In this document: positions 22,269-34,538 of the stretch, one piece after another
How the letters are laid out: each line of letters begins with the position of its first letter
Position numbering within the stretch: the stretch's first letter is position 1
Source of the DNA: Pollenia angustigena
Taxonomy: Eukaryota > Arthropoda > Insecta > Diptera > Polleniidae
Direction: 5' to 3'
DNA: 64,000 nucleotides
Assembly: GCA_930367215.1 (NCBI GenBank)
Contig: OV884059.1
Coordinates: 146,938,511-147,002,510, forward strand
Notes under the pieces: generated by a model
Database searches by the model: none
Told to the model about the DNA's origin: nothing
What the model saw: the letters and a program-made list of their open reading frames with translations, nothing else
Program-made: the position numbers and the translations under genes

Positions 22269-23682
22269 CCCATGTTCTGTAACACTCGCGTCAAGAAAGT
22301 TTTCGATTGAAATGTTTGAAATGAAACAAAAATGCCATAAATTGAAACAAACAGCTGTTTTTCTCACTTAACTGTGTCTGTAACTTTTTTTTGGCGAGTT
22401 CAAGCTGTCACGTAAGGAAATTACTCGCCAATTTACAGAAAGTGTGTCTGTAACATTTTGGTGAGAAAAGTTCCCGCTTTGAACTGTCAAATAAACTCAC
22501 GAATAACAAGTAAGAAAGTATAGTCGGTCAAGCCCGACCATATGATACCCTACACCACAGTATTAAAAAACACATCATGCTTATATGTCCATATAAATAT
22601 GGATTTATCTATGTTTATAAAACTCATTAAAATCGGGTTAAAAGTTTGTAAGGGGCATACATTGCCCCCTACCTCCCCTTGTGGTCCTATTTTTGAAAAA
22701 CTGTATAGCTTATGTGTCCACCTGGATATAAGATAGAAAAATAGGTTCGAGAGGCAGAAATTGGCCCTATCTCCCCTCGTGGTCCTATTTTTTAAAAAAT
22801 ACATCCCTTTTGTGTCCATGAAGATATGGTTCTATGTAAGTTTTAAATTTCATTAAAATCGGTTTGATAGTTTCTGAGAGGAAGAAATTTCCCCCTATCT
22901 TCCCTCGTGGTCCTACGATTTGGCCCATTTTCAACAGGTTTGGTCCTTGTGTCAATAAGAACCTATGTCCTAAATTTTATCAAATTATCTCCAAAATTGC
23001 GACCTGTACTTTGCGCACAAGGTTACATTGACATCCAGCCAGCCAGCCTGCCAGCCAGCCGGACCGACATCGTTAGTTCGACTCAGAAATTGATTCTGAG
23101 TCGATCGGTATACTTAAAGGTGGGTCTAGGACCAATATTTTAAGGCGTTACACACATCAGCACAAATGCATAATACCCTCTTCACTATTGTGGTGTGGGT
23201 ATAAAAAGGGGGTGAGAAAAAATAATAAAAAACAACTAAAAATGCAAAATCAGAGAATAATAATAATAACATTTTGTTTTTGGCACATTTTTCATTGTTT
23301 TATTATTTTTCTTTTAACATTTTTATAAAATATACGAATGTCTTCAAAGCTCGTTTGCAAATAACAAACACTAAAGTCACTCTTTACACAATTTGGTATA
23401 GCCGACGGTTGTATTTTCGCCGCCGTCGTTGAAAAATTTTCAATTTTAGTAAATTTTGGTCGCCGTCAACGATATGTGTTACTGGCGTTCTGAACGTCTG
23501 CAATGTCACATTGGCTTCGAGTGCAATATTATGACATTTATAACGTAACGACGCAATCTCTTTTGATAGTTTTCGACATGGGTTACAAACACTCATTTTT
23601 CTCACTTTTCAAGAAACGATGGAATATTTTGTTTCACATCTATTCGATGCAAGAAGTTCTCACTAAAGTTACAGAACATGGG
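22269..23682. mobile_element. Inverted-repeat element inserted in the Transib pseudogene
   Basis: It begins CCCATGTTCTGTAAC and ends GTTACAGAACATGGG, a perfect 15-bp inverted terminus. It breaks the Transib frame exactly between NR and LLLTSDP. The flanking target sequences (aacctgtg, tacggttt) are too diverged to define a duplication. It contains its own insertion, the mini-me-like repeat 22507-23215. Confidence 0.8.
22507..23215 (+). mobile_element. mini-me-like interspersed repeat, GTCGG subtype
   Basis: It starts ACAAGTAAGAAAGTATAGTC and ends GGTGTGGGTATAAAA. Subterminal inverted words are ACCCTACACCACAG and TTGTGGTGTGGGT. The interior contains CCAGCCAGCC-type tetranucleotide runs followed by GACATCGTTAGTTCGACTCA. 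These traits resemble the dipteran mini-me elements (GTCY microsatellite plus conserved core). Another copy is at 60799-61452. Confidence 0.65.
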
Positions 23683-24150
23683 TACGGTTTAACACATCTT
23701 GGTTGCATTTTATTCTTGAAAATTTTCTAGAATTCCAGGCTGTATGTGCGAACATGTTTATTACGGGCTTCTGCCGCTTCTTCGGAGAGTCGACCGATTG
23801 GCAGAACCGCCTCCCTTTTTACGGCTGCTCCATGGCGCAACACCTTGTGTAATGTCGGTGACATAGGGTGAAATTGATAAAGGGAAACATACAATTCAGC
23901 AGTTTCCTTACAGTAAGCCTGGAACAGTTCAGTGTTAATTTTAATACCAAAGCACATGATAACTTGTATTATTTTTAACCGGTATATTAAATTTTTGCCA
24001 ATCCCAGATATCTCTGCTGATCTTTCGTATTCTTCGCAATAGCGGCGACTGGTATTCTCATCAAAAGTGTTTCCTTAGGTATGTCCAACAATAAGCCCAT
24101 TTGGTCTCGAAATTTTTTAATAAAAAAATTACATTTAATTTCTTGGTTAA

Positions 24151-25104
24151 CCTAGTTTTCAAAGCCCATGTACTAAAAAATCGCTAAAAATTTAGGGGTG
24201 GATTGGGGTGGCTGTTTTTAGCTTTTTAAATTTCAGGAGCGTCTATTCTACAAAATACTATCAAATTGTAAGCTCAGAAATGAACAGAAATAGTTTAAAG
24301 CCTCTGTGTAAACGAAGATGTGTGTCTTTTTTTTTTGCATTTGTAGAGCTTAGCCATTAAGGACAAAAATATAGTTAATAATTAGAATCAATGTAAAACT
24401 TAAGTTTTGGATAAAGCACATACCTGATTGTACACAATCCATAATACAAACTAACACAAAATCAACTTTATCACCATAAAATTAATATTTGAAGAGAGTA
24501 AAGTTTTGAGCGTATCGAACAAATCACACACGTTTGTCGAACGGTAACATCCGACTGGCTTTATGCAGCTGGTGAAAGGTTGCAGCGCGCCATGTTCGTT
24601 CTGTTGTTTGGAGGGTGACTTTTAAAAAAGTGCTTATATAAAAGAAAATTTGATTTTGAGCGACTTTCAGGGCCAAATACCTGTCTGTGCATCGTTAAAA
24701 TCAAAAACGAGCAATAAAAATATATCATTTACTAAAATTACTAAAAACTACCTACAAATCGACCTATTTTTCCTACGCCAATAAATCAACGGTCTTTTAA
24801 TTGCTGATGAAATGTCTCAAAAGCTTCTTGAAGTAGAAAAGTAGTATAAAACCAACGTCTGTAGAAAGCGAGAGCACGTTTTCGGTAGCAGGCAATATAC
24901 ATATCGATATCTTATATAAAAGGATGTATACATATGGCTCAAAATCACCAAGGTGCAGAATTGGTTTTGCTAGCAATTTAATATATTAATGGCCATTTTC
25001 TCAATGTATCGACAAACTGTCTGTTACTTAATGTCAACATGAATTTATTGGACCGATAAACTGTCCGTTAACGATTTTGGGTTTCTCAATATACCGACAA
25101 AAAA
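24151..25104. other. AT-rich spacer
   Basis: I recognise no gene, repeat terminus or RNA. Confidence 0.35.
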
Positions 25105-25300
25105 CAAAGTTTTCAGCTGGCAACGCCACTCAAAATACATGTAAAAGTTGGGAGTCAGCTGACTGAATTTATCTGAACGTCAAATAAAAGGAAAATGAAT
25201 AATTGGCAGATGAGTGCCGGTTAGCTTTGCGATAAAATCGAAGCAAATAAGACATTGAGAAAACCAAATTTCTTTAATGTGCAGTTTTTCGTTTGGAAAA
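25105..25300 (+). repeat. Interspersed repeat, copy 2
   Basis: Collinear with 9010-9180 (GTAAAAGTTGGGAGTCAGCT, AATAATTGGCAGATGAGTGC, GTGCAGTTTTTCGTT). It has an extra block around the GATAAAATCGAAGC word. Confidence 0.65.
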
Positions 25301-26305
25301 AATATCATCGCCTAATGAGAAAATGGCCTTAAATCTTGACTTTATTGAAAAAAGAAAATTTATAAATTACTACAACTAATCTGTTTTATGTGTACATCAA
25401 ACAATAAATTTAAATAAATAAGTAATTTTTAAACTAAATCAAAATACATGCTACGATCTTCAAAAACAAGTCCAAGATATTAATGAACAATTTAAGGTAT
25501 TTAACACCAGTCATTACTAAATACACCGTAATTATTACACAAAAACTAGTTTTGAAAATGATACTTAAACATTATTTATTTCTTATTATAAAAATGCAAA
25601 AATAGTTTGTCCGATAGTGCACAAGTCATTTCAGTGAACGCACCAATAATCAAAAAAGAATTATTTTAAGTGAACATAGCCATCAGGTGTTAAACTGCAG
25701 TAGAAGAAGAAAACAATAAAAAAGCCAACTGACAATGCATTTATCGTCAAATAAGTTATATTAAAGTGGTAAGTAACTTTCAATTCATTATTCGTAGAGC
25801 GTACATCAATAGTCCGGCATTTCGTGAACGTCTTTATTAAATGTAATTATTGATGAAATTCGTTTTTACGACAAGAAATATTAAAGTAGCCGTAATATTT
25901 TACTATTGACAAAGTCAGGTCGCATTTAAACTAGCCGCTGTAAAAGCAAGTCGCGCATTTATTTGAAATCGTCATTTCGTGAACGGTCATTTCGGGAACG
26001 TTTCCGTATATTATGGCACGTTCCCGAAATGACTGTTGCGTTCTCGGAATGATAATTATTGTTTCCTAGGGTGACTCCCTTACAATTTTTTATGGCTAAG
26101 ATGACTGAACAACAGAAGGAGCTTAAATGGCAACATCTCTTCGTCAGCAGAATAAACCATTGCTTAAAAAAGAAAAAACAAATGGAAAATATTATTATTT
26201 GATGGATTTTTTTAATATTTTTTTGCTAACTTATCGTCTAAATAAATAACTTTAATATTTAAACCGTTGCTTACAATTCAAACATTTCCTTACTTATACC
26301 TTCCC
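25301..26305. other. Spacer with repeated TCATTTCGNGAACG motif
   Basis: The motif TCATTTCGGGAACG or its reverse complement recurs at about 25815, 25974, 25986 and 26022 here, and again near 27210-27270 and 28015. The 25970-26040 part forms a hairpin. No gene is evident. Together these look like a decayed inverted-repeat transposon later broken by 26306-27202 and 27502-27929. Confidence 0.45.
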
Positions 26306-27202
26306 AGTAAAAACTTCGCCTACAAAATAATGTGTTGAGTAATCAGAAAAACATAAGAGCACTACTTACAATTCTACTGAAAGAACCAATGAATTTTACA
26401 AGGGATGTCCCAAAATGAACGCATTAAAAAGTAAAGGAGCATATAGACGACATGTTTTTGTCATCTGACATGTCAAATTTCCCACTGCAAAACACATACA
26501 TGTCGTGTGTTACCTTTTTAACTTTGATTCTGTAAAAGTCAGACGCAAAGTCATCTGACAAAATTTCAATTAGAGCGTGCTCTATTTTCTTCTGACAAAC
26601 CATCTGACATCAGAAATCTATGCCGGGAAGAAACTGGCAGTGGCGTCAACTATTGACGGAATCATTAGCCGGCTGAAGTTAATATTTTACAATACCAAGA
26701 TATGTATGCTCATCTCACCATTGAATAGAATTTATGTAAATATATACATAAAAACCGTTTAATTATAAAATTCCAAATTGGTATCTTTAAAATAAAAGAA
26801 AAAATGTTAAGATGGCTAAATTATTTTACGGCGCAAATAAATATTTTCGTGGCGGCAGCAAGCAATTTTGAAACCGAGAACTACTTTGGTTTCTGCAATA
26901 ACAATGCGAAAAAACAGAGACAATGTCAGAAGCAAATTACATGTACGTTTGTGACCGAATATTATAAACCTTATGTAAAACAGCAATTTTGACAGACATA
27001 AACAATTACATGTGACTTGAAAATTTGACATGTCAGATGACAAATACATGTCGTGTACGGGCGCCTTTAGTCATTATTTTTTTTACATGCATACATCCAG
27101 AAAAAAGTAGTTATGGAAGTTGTTATGGATGTAGTTATAGAACAAAGCTACAAAATAATGAGTTAAAGAAGCTATTCATTAGTAGGCGAAGTTTTTACTG
27201 GG
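26306..27202. mobile_element. MITE with CCCAGTAAAAACTTCGCC ends
   Basis: Left end CCCAGTAAAAACTTCGCCTA and right end TAGGCGAAGTTTTTACTGGG, a perfect 20-bp inverted repeat. The flanking bases do not show a clear duplication. A second inverted-repeat element lies inside it. Confidence 0.75.
26434..27068. mobile_element. Nested MITE with TCATCTGACATGTCAAAT inverted ends
   Basis: Imperfect inverted ends of about 50 bp: the left carries GACATGTTTTTGTCATCTGA, the right TCAGATGACAAATACATGTC, and the outermost words are AAAGGAGC and GCGCCTTT. It lies within 26306-27202. Confidence 0.7.
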
Positions 27203-27501
27203 CAATATAATCATTTCGGTAATAGTTTTGTCATTCCGGGAACGATTTATCATGTCCGGGAACATTACTATTTTTTAATAAAAAACGCATAAATTGAGCT
27301 TTTTTTAGAAAATACGTAGTTTATTTTATAACACAACTTTTATTCTGTTCATGTAACGTTAATTCGATCATAAGAGTTTTTAATATTTAGATTTTTCAAA
27401 AAATTTTATGCACGATAATAGCAACTTCTTTAATTTTTTTGGCGTATTTTGCTTGAAAAGGATTTTGTATGTATTGTTTTTACTTATGTTTATATAATAT
27501 A

Positions 27502-27929
27502 CCCAGCGGTAACTAGAATGAGTAAAGAGGCCTAATAGAATGCATTATTAAGCAGTTACAAGTAGTCAGAAGCCCTTCTCGCCGCATTCCATACTTATTT
27601 ATTTTTTACACAGGTTGTCATTGGACGCAAGGCCTTCCATTAAAACTTCCTTTAAAAACAACTTCGATCCCTTCCCAAAGAAGGGAGTAAGGAAGGTCAC
27701 TAAAAATAAAAAGTAAATGAAACTGAACACCTTCCTTTCTTCCTTCTCAAAGAAGGGAGTAGCGAATGTGTACTGAATATTTCAGAAGGTCTTTTAAAAA
27801 GAAGTTTATACCTTCTAGAAGGCATACTTTTGAAGGCAGGATATCATGCGAAGCAAATCTTTTAGAAAGGAGTATAGAGGCCTTCAAAAAGGCCTGCCAC
27901 TTGCAGTCCTTTCAATATTTACCGCTGGG
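27502..27929. mobile_element. TA-flanked MITE (CCCAGCGGTAA ends)
   Basis: A 428-bp element with ends CCCAGCGGTAA and TTACCGCTGGG and TA at 27500-27501 and 27930-27931. The interior has several CCTTCTTTGG/CAAAGAAGGGAG words. Confidence 0.8.
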
Positions 27930-28548
27930 TAGATTCATAATAAACCCGTATTATTAAACGATGCTTAAGTTATGTTCTTTGTGTTGTTTTGTTAATTTAA
28001 TCAAACTTAGAAAAACGTTCCCGAAATGATGGTTTTCGGAAAGATATTCACTAAAAAGCAGTTATATAAAAAAAGTTTAGAATTTTGTGCGCTGCCCTGT
28101 CAAAGTTTATTAATATAAAAATTTTGCAAAAGTATAAACTTAGAGCCATCATTATAGCTTAAAATTTTTTCTGGCATAAAATCAATCTTGAAATTTACAA
28201 CCTTGGTGATTTTGAGCCATATATGATTCATTCAAATGTTCATATGATGAATTCTAAATGTTTTTTATTTAATGATTTATCACTAGAGCGATTTAAAAAG
28301 GATTCACATATAATCCCATTTTTATGCTCAAAAGGAATATATCACAAATGATTTTCTCATTTTCTCACAATGAGAGTATCATTAATGATCGAAAGATGAC
28401 CTCATGTGCAGCTATTTTGCATTTGAAGTTGATACCTATGGGTTTATTATGTTTAAAACAGCTGGGCCCGACTTTTACTTACACACATACAAACATATGT
28501 ATATGTATGAACAAAAACACAATTCTTAATTCAAAATTTACAAAAAAC

Positions 28549-29989
28549 AAGTAAGCGTGCTATATTCGGCTGTGCAAAATCTTTGATACACTCCACCGAC
28601 AGTCCAATTATTTCAGGAATAATATCTACATGATATCTATTTATTACAGGTAACCCTCCTACAACACGGTAGATAGGTTCCTAGAAAACGTCGTGTTGTA
28701 AGAAAACGTGTTATATGAGGCTAGGAGACAGTGTAAAATATAAATTTTTTTTAATTGTTTCAATCGAAGCTCGATGTAAGATACTTTGGGTATTTCCCAA
28801 TTTTACTTTCGGTGGATGCGAAAATCGTGTAGACACACATACACTTTGCTGAATCACCGAAATCTAACTAAATCGTAACAGGGATGCAAAAATTAGTACT
28901 TTTGTACTATTTTGGTACAATTTTAACAACTCAATCTTGATAAAGTTGCAATTCCATTTTATCGTGTTAGAATGAAACCGTGTTGTAGATGAGGAGATTT
29001 CCACAATTTTTTTTTTTCGTGTAAGATCGAAATCGTTTTTAGGAAGCCGTCTTATAGGAGGGTTACCTGTATTAATTTATGCTTTGTGTAGTTTTATGCT
29101 TTTTTAGCAATTTTAACTAGCTTGAGTAAAATATCATGATTCGTAGCAGTTTTTGCCGAACTTAAATGATTTTCAGGAGTGGGATTTATGTATATTAAAA
29201 GCAAACAGCGGTGAAATTTTTTTAGCGTTTACAGTAAATTTTAAAAGGCTGCTAAATATGGGATTTAAGGTAAATTATGGACCGTGTGTTACAAAATTGC
29301 ATAACATTTTTTCTAGCCATATGAAACTAAGTTGGAAGAAATTTTGCCACAATAAATATATTTGCTACGGTCTTAGGAGTATTTAATTAATTTACCAGAG
29401 TGGGCCTATAGTAAATTTTGGACCGATCTTCACGAAACTTAATAGTGTCATTTCTAGTCCTATTAAACTGTTACGTGCCGAAATAATTTGTTATGATGGC
29501 ATTGTTAATTAGGGTTTTAGGCGTACTATACTGTTTTCCGGGAGTAGGGCTTATATGGGGCCTAGGGTAAATAATGGACAAATCAGCGTGATTCCCAGTT
29601 GAATAAAACAAATTTTTGCAAAATCTTTTATCATTTCGTGCATTATTCCACCGTTTATGTTAGTAACAAAATTATCAATTTATTTAAGGTGGTGGTCCCA
29701 CATTTTGATTCATAGCTCTGATCCTACTGAACCGATTTTGCTGGATTTCAATCCTAAACTGCTTAGGATAACTACAAGCAAAATTCTAAATTTCTTGTGA
29801 CTTTTTCGAAAGTGAGCGTGTTTTCAATAGACGGACAAACAGACGGACATGGCTAAATCGACTTAGAATTACTCAAGGAGCCACTTTATACTTTATGGGG
29901 TCTGAGATGAATAATAAAAAAGTTTTACACTGAATGACAAACTTAATATACACTCTTCACAACTAATTGTGGTGGAGGGTATAAAAAGA
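28549..29989 (+). mobile_element. mini-me-like repeat, TATTCGGC subtype, short copy
   Basis: It starts ACAAGTAAGCGTGCTATATT and ends GTGGTGGAGGGTATAAAAA. It has a GACGGACAAACAGACGGACA-type run and the conserved ATGGCTAAATCGACTTA core near the 3' end. The central 150-bp module (TTTTCCGGGAGTAGGGCTTA...) is present in only a few copies. A pogo-type MITE sits inside it. Confidence 0.65.
28647..29069. mobile_element. TA-flanked MITE (CAGGTAACCCTCC ends, pogo-like)
   Basis: A 423-bp element with ends CAGGTAACCCTCCTA and TAGGAGGGTTACCTG and TA at 28645-28646 and 29070-29071. CAG starts with TA targets are typical of pogo/Tigger derivatives. No coding capacity. Confidence 0.8.
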
Positions 29990-30245
29990 GCAAATTATGA
30001 ACAAAAACAAAATTCTTAATGTAAAATTCACAAGAAAATATAAAAACCGCAAATTAAGAATTTTTGCTTTTAACTTATTCTCTTTTGTGCTTTTCGTTTA
30101 TTTTAACATTTTGTAAACAGTGATGCCACAAAAATACAGTGTATATTATCGTTAAAAAGAAATTACAGAATCATACTATCGTTACTGTAAGCGAATATAT
30201 GTTAACAAATATTACGATTGTAGGTTCGTTTAAAGTTAGGGAATC

Positions 30246-32036
30246 GCACCACTGGGCAAAGGTTAGGCAGCCGCCACCCACTGGGGAATAAGGTAGAAAT
30301 CAAACATTAGCAAGGTTACCCACCACTACACAAAATACACTTAGGGCGCTGTTTCTAGGCAACGACAAATGACAGCCCCATTATCTAAGGCAAAGCAATG
30401 GTATTTCAATCAGTGATGGGATTTTTGGCTTTGGACTACATATTTATGGCACTATTTAATATTGCTTGGCCCTTTAGCTCTTTAACTCTTTTAAGATCGT
30501 TTAAGGTTCACATTTCTCCTTCAAATCACTCCTTTTTTACATTCTTGTTAAAAAAAATAAGAAAAACATTGTAAAATGCTACTTTAAAAAGCAACAAAGT
30601 TTTATTTTATTTTCTAAATGAACGTTAAGAATTTTATAGAATTTAAATTTTAAATGAAAAATCAAATTACTCTTTATACATGTATGTATAAGAGTGCCCT
30701 AAGATTGTATGGATAAAAATTTTGCCATTTAATAATTATTATTGCAATTAATTGTAAAAGAATAGAAATGTGTACGTAATTATCCTTCTAATGAGATATA
30801 AGAGACAAAATTTGGTTAAAGATCAAATTATGACATATTGGAATTTCTTAAGAAAATATAGCAAAATATTGTATATTTGTGTGCCTATCTAATCCCTGCA
30901 AGCAATTTGGTAGTCGACTACAAAAATAATGCATTTATAGTTAACTTTTTAACAACTAACTATAAGCTAACTACAAATAAATAAAGAAATTCCCCAATTT
31001 TCTTTTTTTCATATTTTCGTTTCTTTCTTGTTTCTGTTTTCTTTTGCTATTTCGAATTTTGATTTTTATAAATGTTAATTATTTTGTATTTGCAAAATTT
31101 TAGTGTTTCGCATATTATAAGTAAATGTAGATGGAGTTCACGGCAAAAAAAGATGGAAAGATTTTCAAAATGTCTTCCAAGTTTTATCGGATAACTTACT
31201 ATATACAAGAAAAAAATTTCATATGAAATACCAATTCTTTTTTAACAGACTGACATTAGAAATACCTTAAAGGTTATAAAAAAACGAAAAATCGGTTCAG
31301 ATTGTATAAAAAGTAAAACTAAAAACGTAAACAACTTTTTCATATTGACATAAAGTAAGTAAATAGCTAACTACAATCAGGATAACTTTTAACTAACTAC
31401 TATCTTACTCAGTTTAAGCTAACTACTATGGAACTAACTTTAAGTTAGTTGAAAAGTCATGCAGAGTCGGACAATTGACTACTTCCCATGACATGACAAT
31501 GTTAAAATAGCCAGTTGGCTCCACTAAAAATAATCCAAGCATCAACTAGCTGAAAAAAAGTTAACTTTAAGCAATTTTAAATTAGGCGAACAATTAATCG
31601 TCTTAAATTGTTCGATTATTTGAACAAGAATTAATCGACTGAACACCCTAAGCCAAAGATAAGTCAATTAAATCATAAAAATTACAACATACACATTCCT
31701 AAACGGAAAATTTTATTCGAATTGAAATTATAGCATTTTTTTTTTAACTTTAAACTTTCGTATAGGAAGAAGAAATATACACTAAATATATGTATATAAA
31801 ATACAACAAACGTTTGTAAATCCTCTATAGACTCGTTTCATAGATATAGTTTTGGGCTTCACTTTTCCAAAATTCGGACCTCGAGTTCAGTTTTGGGACA
31901 ATTTCTGCCAGCCCGAAATTACCTCACAGATTTTAATGAAATTTAAAACATAAATATATCGCTACATATATGGACACTTTAGCAACACATTGTTTAAAAA
32001 ATAGGACCACAAGGGGAAGTGAAGATGGTTTTAGGC
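30246..32036. other. AT-rich spacer with mini-me-like fragment
   Basis: No gene is seen. A GCTAACTAC word recurs at 30950-31450. A short reverse fragment of the GTCGG-type element lies at about 31860-32025 (ATAGGACCACAAGGGGAAGT, ATATGGACAC). Confidence 0.4.
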
Positions 32037-32518
32037 TAATGCTATGTTCATACGACGACAAAAACCACTCGTTTCGCTCTCTGAAACTAGATTGTCAAAC
32101 ATGCTGTTCATACGATTCATTCTGGTTTCATTTTGACATTTTTTTTTGTGTTGTTAGTGTGATTTTATTTAAAACAGATAAAAAAGTAATTAAATGTTAA
32201 AAATATATTATTTAATACTTTTATTAATATTATTATTTGATAATTATCACTTTATTTTATTAAACATCAATTTTTATTTTGTATTTTATTTTGTTTTGAT
32301 TTTTTTGAGGGCTAGTTCAGATAAACTAACGATAATTGTTATCAAAATTAGAGATGATAGTACATTTTTCCTGTTTCGCAGCCTGTTTCAAAATGAAACG
32401 ACCTGTTTCGCTCACAAGATTTTGTATGGGGAAACAAGTCGTTTCAGTCATGTTTGGGGCGCGAAACAGGAATAAGAGAGCGAAACACGAATATTGCTGT
32501 CCGTGTGAACATGGTATA
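32037..32518 (-). mobile_element. MITE with ATGTTCAYACG ends, reverse copy
   Basis: The reverse complement of 632-1108 over its length, sharing the CGAAACAGGTCGTTTCATTT core. Left end ATGTTCATACGAC, right end GTGTGAACAT. Open frames here mirror those of the first copy and are repeat artefacts. Confidence 0.7.
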
Positions 32519-34063
32519 AACATTAGTCCAAGTTTAAATCAAATACATTGTATATTAAGTAAAAAATTTTACAACTCGTTATATAAAAGAATGTATTTGA
32601 TTTAATAAAATGTAGATACTTTTTATAAAAAAAATTAATGCACAATCAAAACTTAAGCCTGATCTTTTTCTGATTTTTAGTGTTAAAATCATTTTTATCT
32701 TTATCTATTAATTATAAGCTATAAATAAAATATTCATTAAAATTGAAAATATTAACTAAACTTTCAAATTTTTTTTAGTAATAATACCGGATTTGGCAAC
32801 ATTTCAGTCAATTTGTCCCGTTTTCGTAAAATTTTGGTACAGAATGAAAATTAACAAATCCCTTCACTGGTAACAATAGACTGTAAAATAATTTAAATTT
32901 ACAAAATTTTTTTTTTTTAACATTAACTTTTAGCCTTTATTGAAGTTGTTAAAAACACGATAATTTAAAGACTTAAACCAAAAAACTGGTCGAATAAGAA
33001 AATATACCTACTAGTAAAACTAGACTTATGGCGCCATATGTATTTAAATTAACTTATTTACAACAAAAGCTTATAGAATAAAATAAACATTTTACTTCCA
33101 TACATATTTGTTATCTCCTTTTCCGTTTCCTATATATTTATGATACTATTTTGCTTTTTATTTTTTTATTTACCTTTTTTATCTATTTCTCTGCTTTAAC
33201 AATTTCACATAAATCATTAACTTTCCATAAGACAACAAGTGCCATCTTCATTTTGTTAAGCAAACTCTTCTCTTTAAATTATTTTTAGATATTGCTAACA
33301 AAAACAACATCTCCATTTCGCACACACTCTTACAAACACTCATCATTCGATCAAAAAGCACAGAAACACCAAAAAGCAAAAACTATTAAAGGCAAATTAA
33401 CCAATTTCCCACAACTTTACAAACTTTTTTAACAACTTTTTTATTAACTTTTTCATTATATTTTTTAATAATTAGATAAAATACAAAGTATATTACACGT
33501 TTATGCAAAAAAAAATTTAAATGGGCTAATTTTAATATTAATAATTATTAATTTTCTAAGACACTTTGGAAATATAACCGATGCGTAGGAAAAGTACGAT
33601 TCAACTAAATTGATGCAAGAGAATTAAGAGAGATTATAACGGTTGTTTATTGTTGTTGTTAAAGGGAATATGCGTAATTGGATGAATAAAGGTAAAATCT
33701 AAATATTAAAGATGTACATACTATTCGTTTTTTGATGGAATTCAAAAAGTATAGCTTAAAAATTGTCAATAAGAAGCTGGAGACGTTTTAAAGCGTTTAT
33801 TTATTAAAAAAATCAAATTAAGAATTTTGCGTTAAATAGGTTAACTTTTTAAAAGTTTTCTTAATGAATGAGGAATATTCTTCGATATATGTATGTATGT
33901 AAATGTATTTTTCTGGCAATTAGATATGAATTTAAATAGAACAAAAAAAATAGTTTCTCACTGAAGCATTATAAAAACAAAAAGATTAAAAAAAAATCTA
34001 TTCGCAAGAAGAAGTGAAAGGGAAAGCAACAAAGGTAACTATGTCCATTTTTTGTAATTTCTA
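32519..34063. other. AT-rich spacer
   Basis: Long A/T tracts with no recognised gene or element boundary. Confidence 0.4.
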
Positions 34064-34361
34064 TAGCGGTTTTCACCCTTGATAGTAAAGTCCCTTGCAG
34101 ACCTTGTGAATCTTATTCATTTGGTTAAAGTACTAAGATTTACAACACTGCAACAACAAAATGTATAAGACTAAAATTTATTACACTGTGGTTGAAAAAT
34201 CCAACAAAAAGCTGTAGTAAACACGTTTGCTAAATAACCTAGAATAAAACAGTTGAAAAAACTATTTCTGTCTCTGTACTAACGAAAAAGACGCTTTGTA
34301 GTATAAAATCGTATTAAGTAAAGCAGAGTTGTACACTTAATACAAAGGGTGAAAACCGCTT
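34064..34361. mobile_element. MITE (AGCGGTTTTCACCCTT ends)
   Basis: A 298-bp element with perfect 16-bp inverted ends AGCGGTTTTCACCCTT and AAGGGTGAAAACCGCT, flanked by TAT on both sides. Non-coding. Confidence 0.8.
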
Positions 34362-34434
34362 ATATTATATAGTTTATTTAAAGATTTAAAGAAAAACTGT
34401 CCGTGAACAGTCAAGAATGAAAAATGACAATAAT

Positions 34435-34538
34435 TTTAATTCATTTCATGTTGTAAAATTAATTTCTTCATAAAAATAATTTAATGAAAATTAAATTTAA
34501 TGAACTTTAGCCTGATTAAAAAAGAAAATTTTAATTAA
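34435..34538 (+). repeat. Tail fragment of the pol III-box repeat
   Basis: It matches the 3' tail of the units near 5326-5405 (TTCATGTTGTAAAATT, TTTAATGAAAATTAAATTTA) without the boxed head, ending against the mini-me-like element at 34539. Confidence 0.65.

Larger units (their letters stand above)
22119..24150 (-). pseudogene. Transib / RAG1-like transposase C-terminal pseudogene, split by insertion
   Basis: Remnant of a Transib-superfamily DDE transposase, the family from which the RAG1 recombinase core derives. Reading the - strand from 24150 down: MGLLLDIPKETLL, a frameshift, DENTSRRYCEEYERSAEISG, INTELFQAYCKETAELYVSL, PTLHKVLRHGAAV, LPIGRLSEEAAEARNK, a frameshift, RKFSRIKCNQDVLNR, then after the insertion RLLLTSDPLLIGMRKTKSKK, and the stop at 22119. 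The Glu in AEARNK aligns with the third catalytic acid (E962 in the NESGNK motif of RAG1). A 1414-bp element (22269-23682) separates the Arg codon from RLLLTSDP. With at least two frameshifts plus the insertion it is inactive. The upstream part with the two catalytic Asp and the element's own TIRs were not found. Confidence 0.85.
28465..30245 (+). repeat. Interspersed repeat B, interrupted copy
   Basis: Flank 28465-28548 (GGGCCCGACTTTTACTTACA...) and flank 29990-30245 (GAGCAAATTATGAACAAAAA ... AATCGCA) are collinear with the uninterrupted copy at 59035-59412. The gap is the mini-me-like element 28549-29989. Confidence 0.65.
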
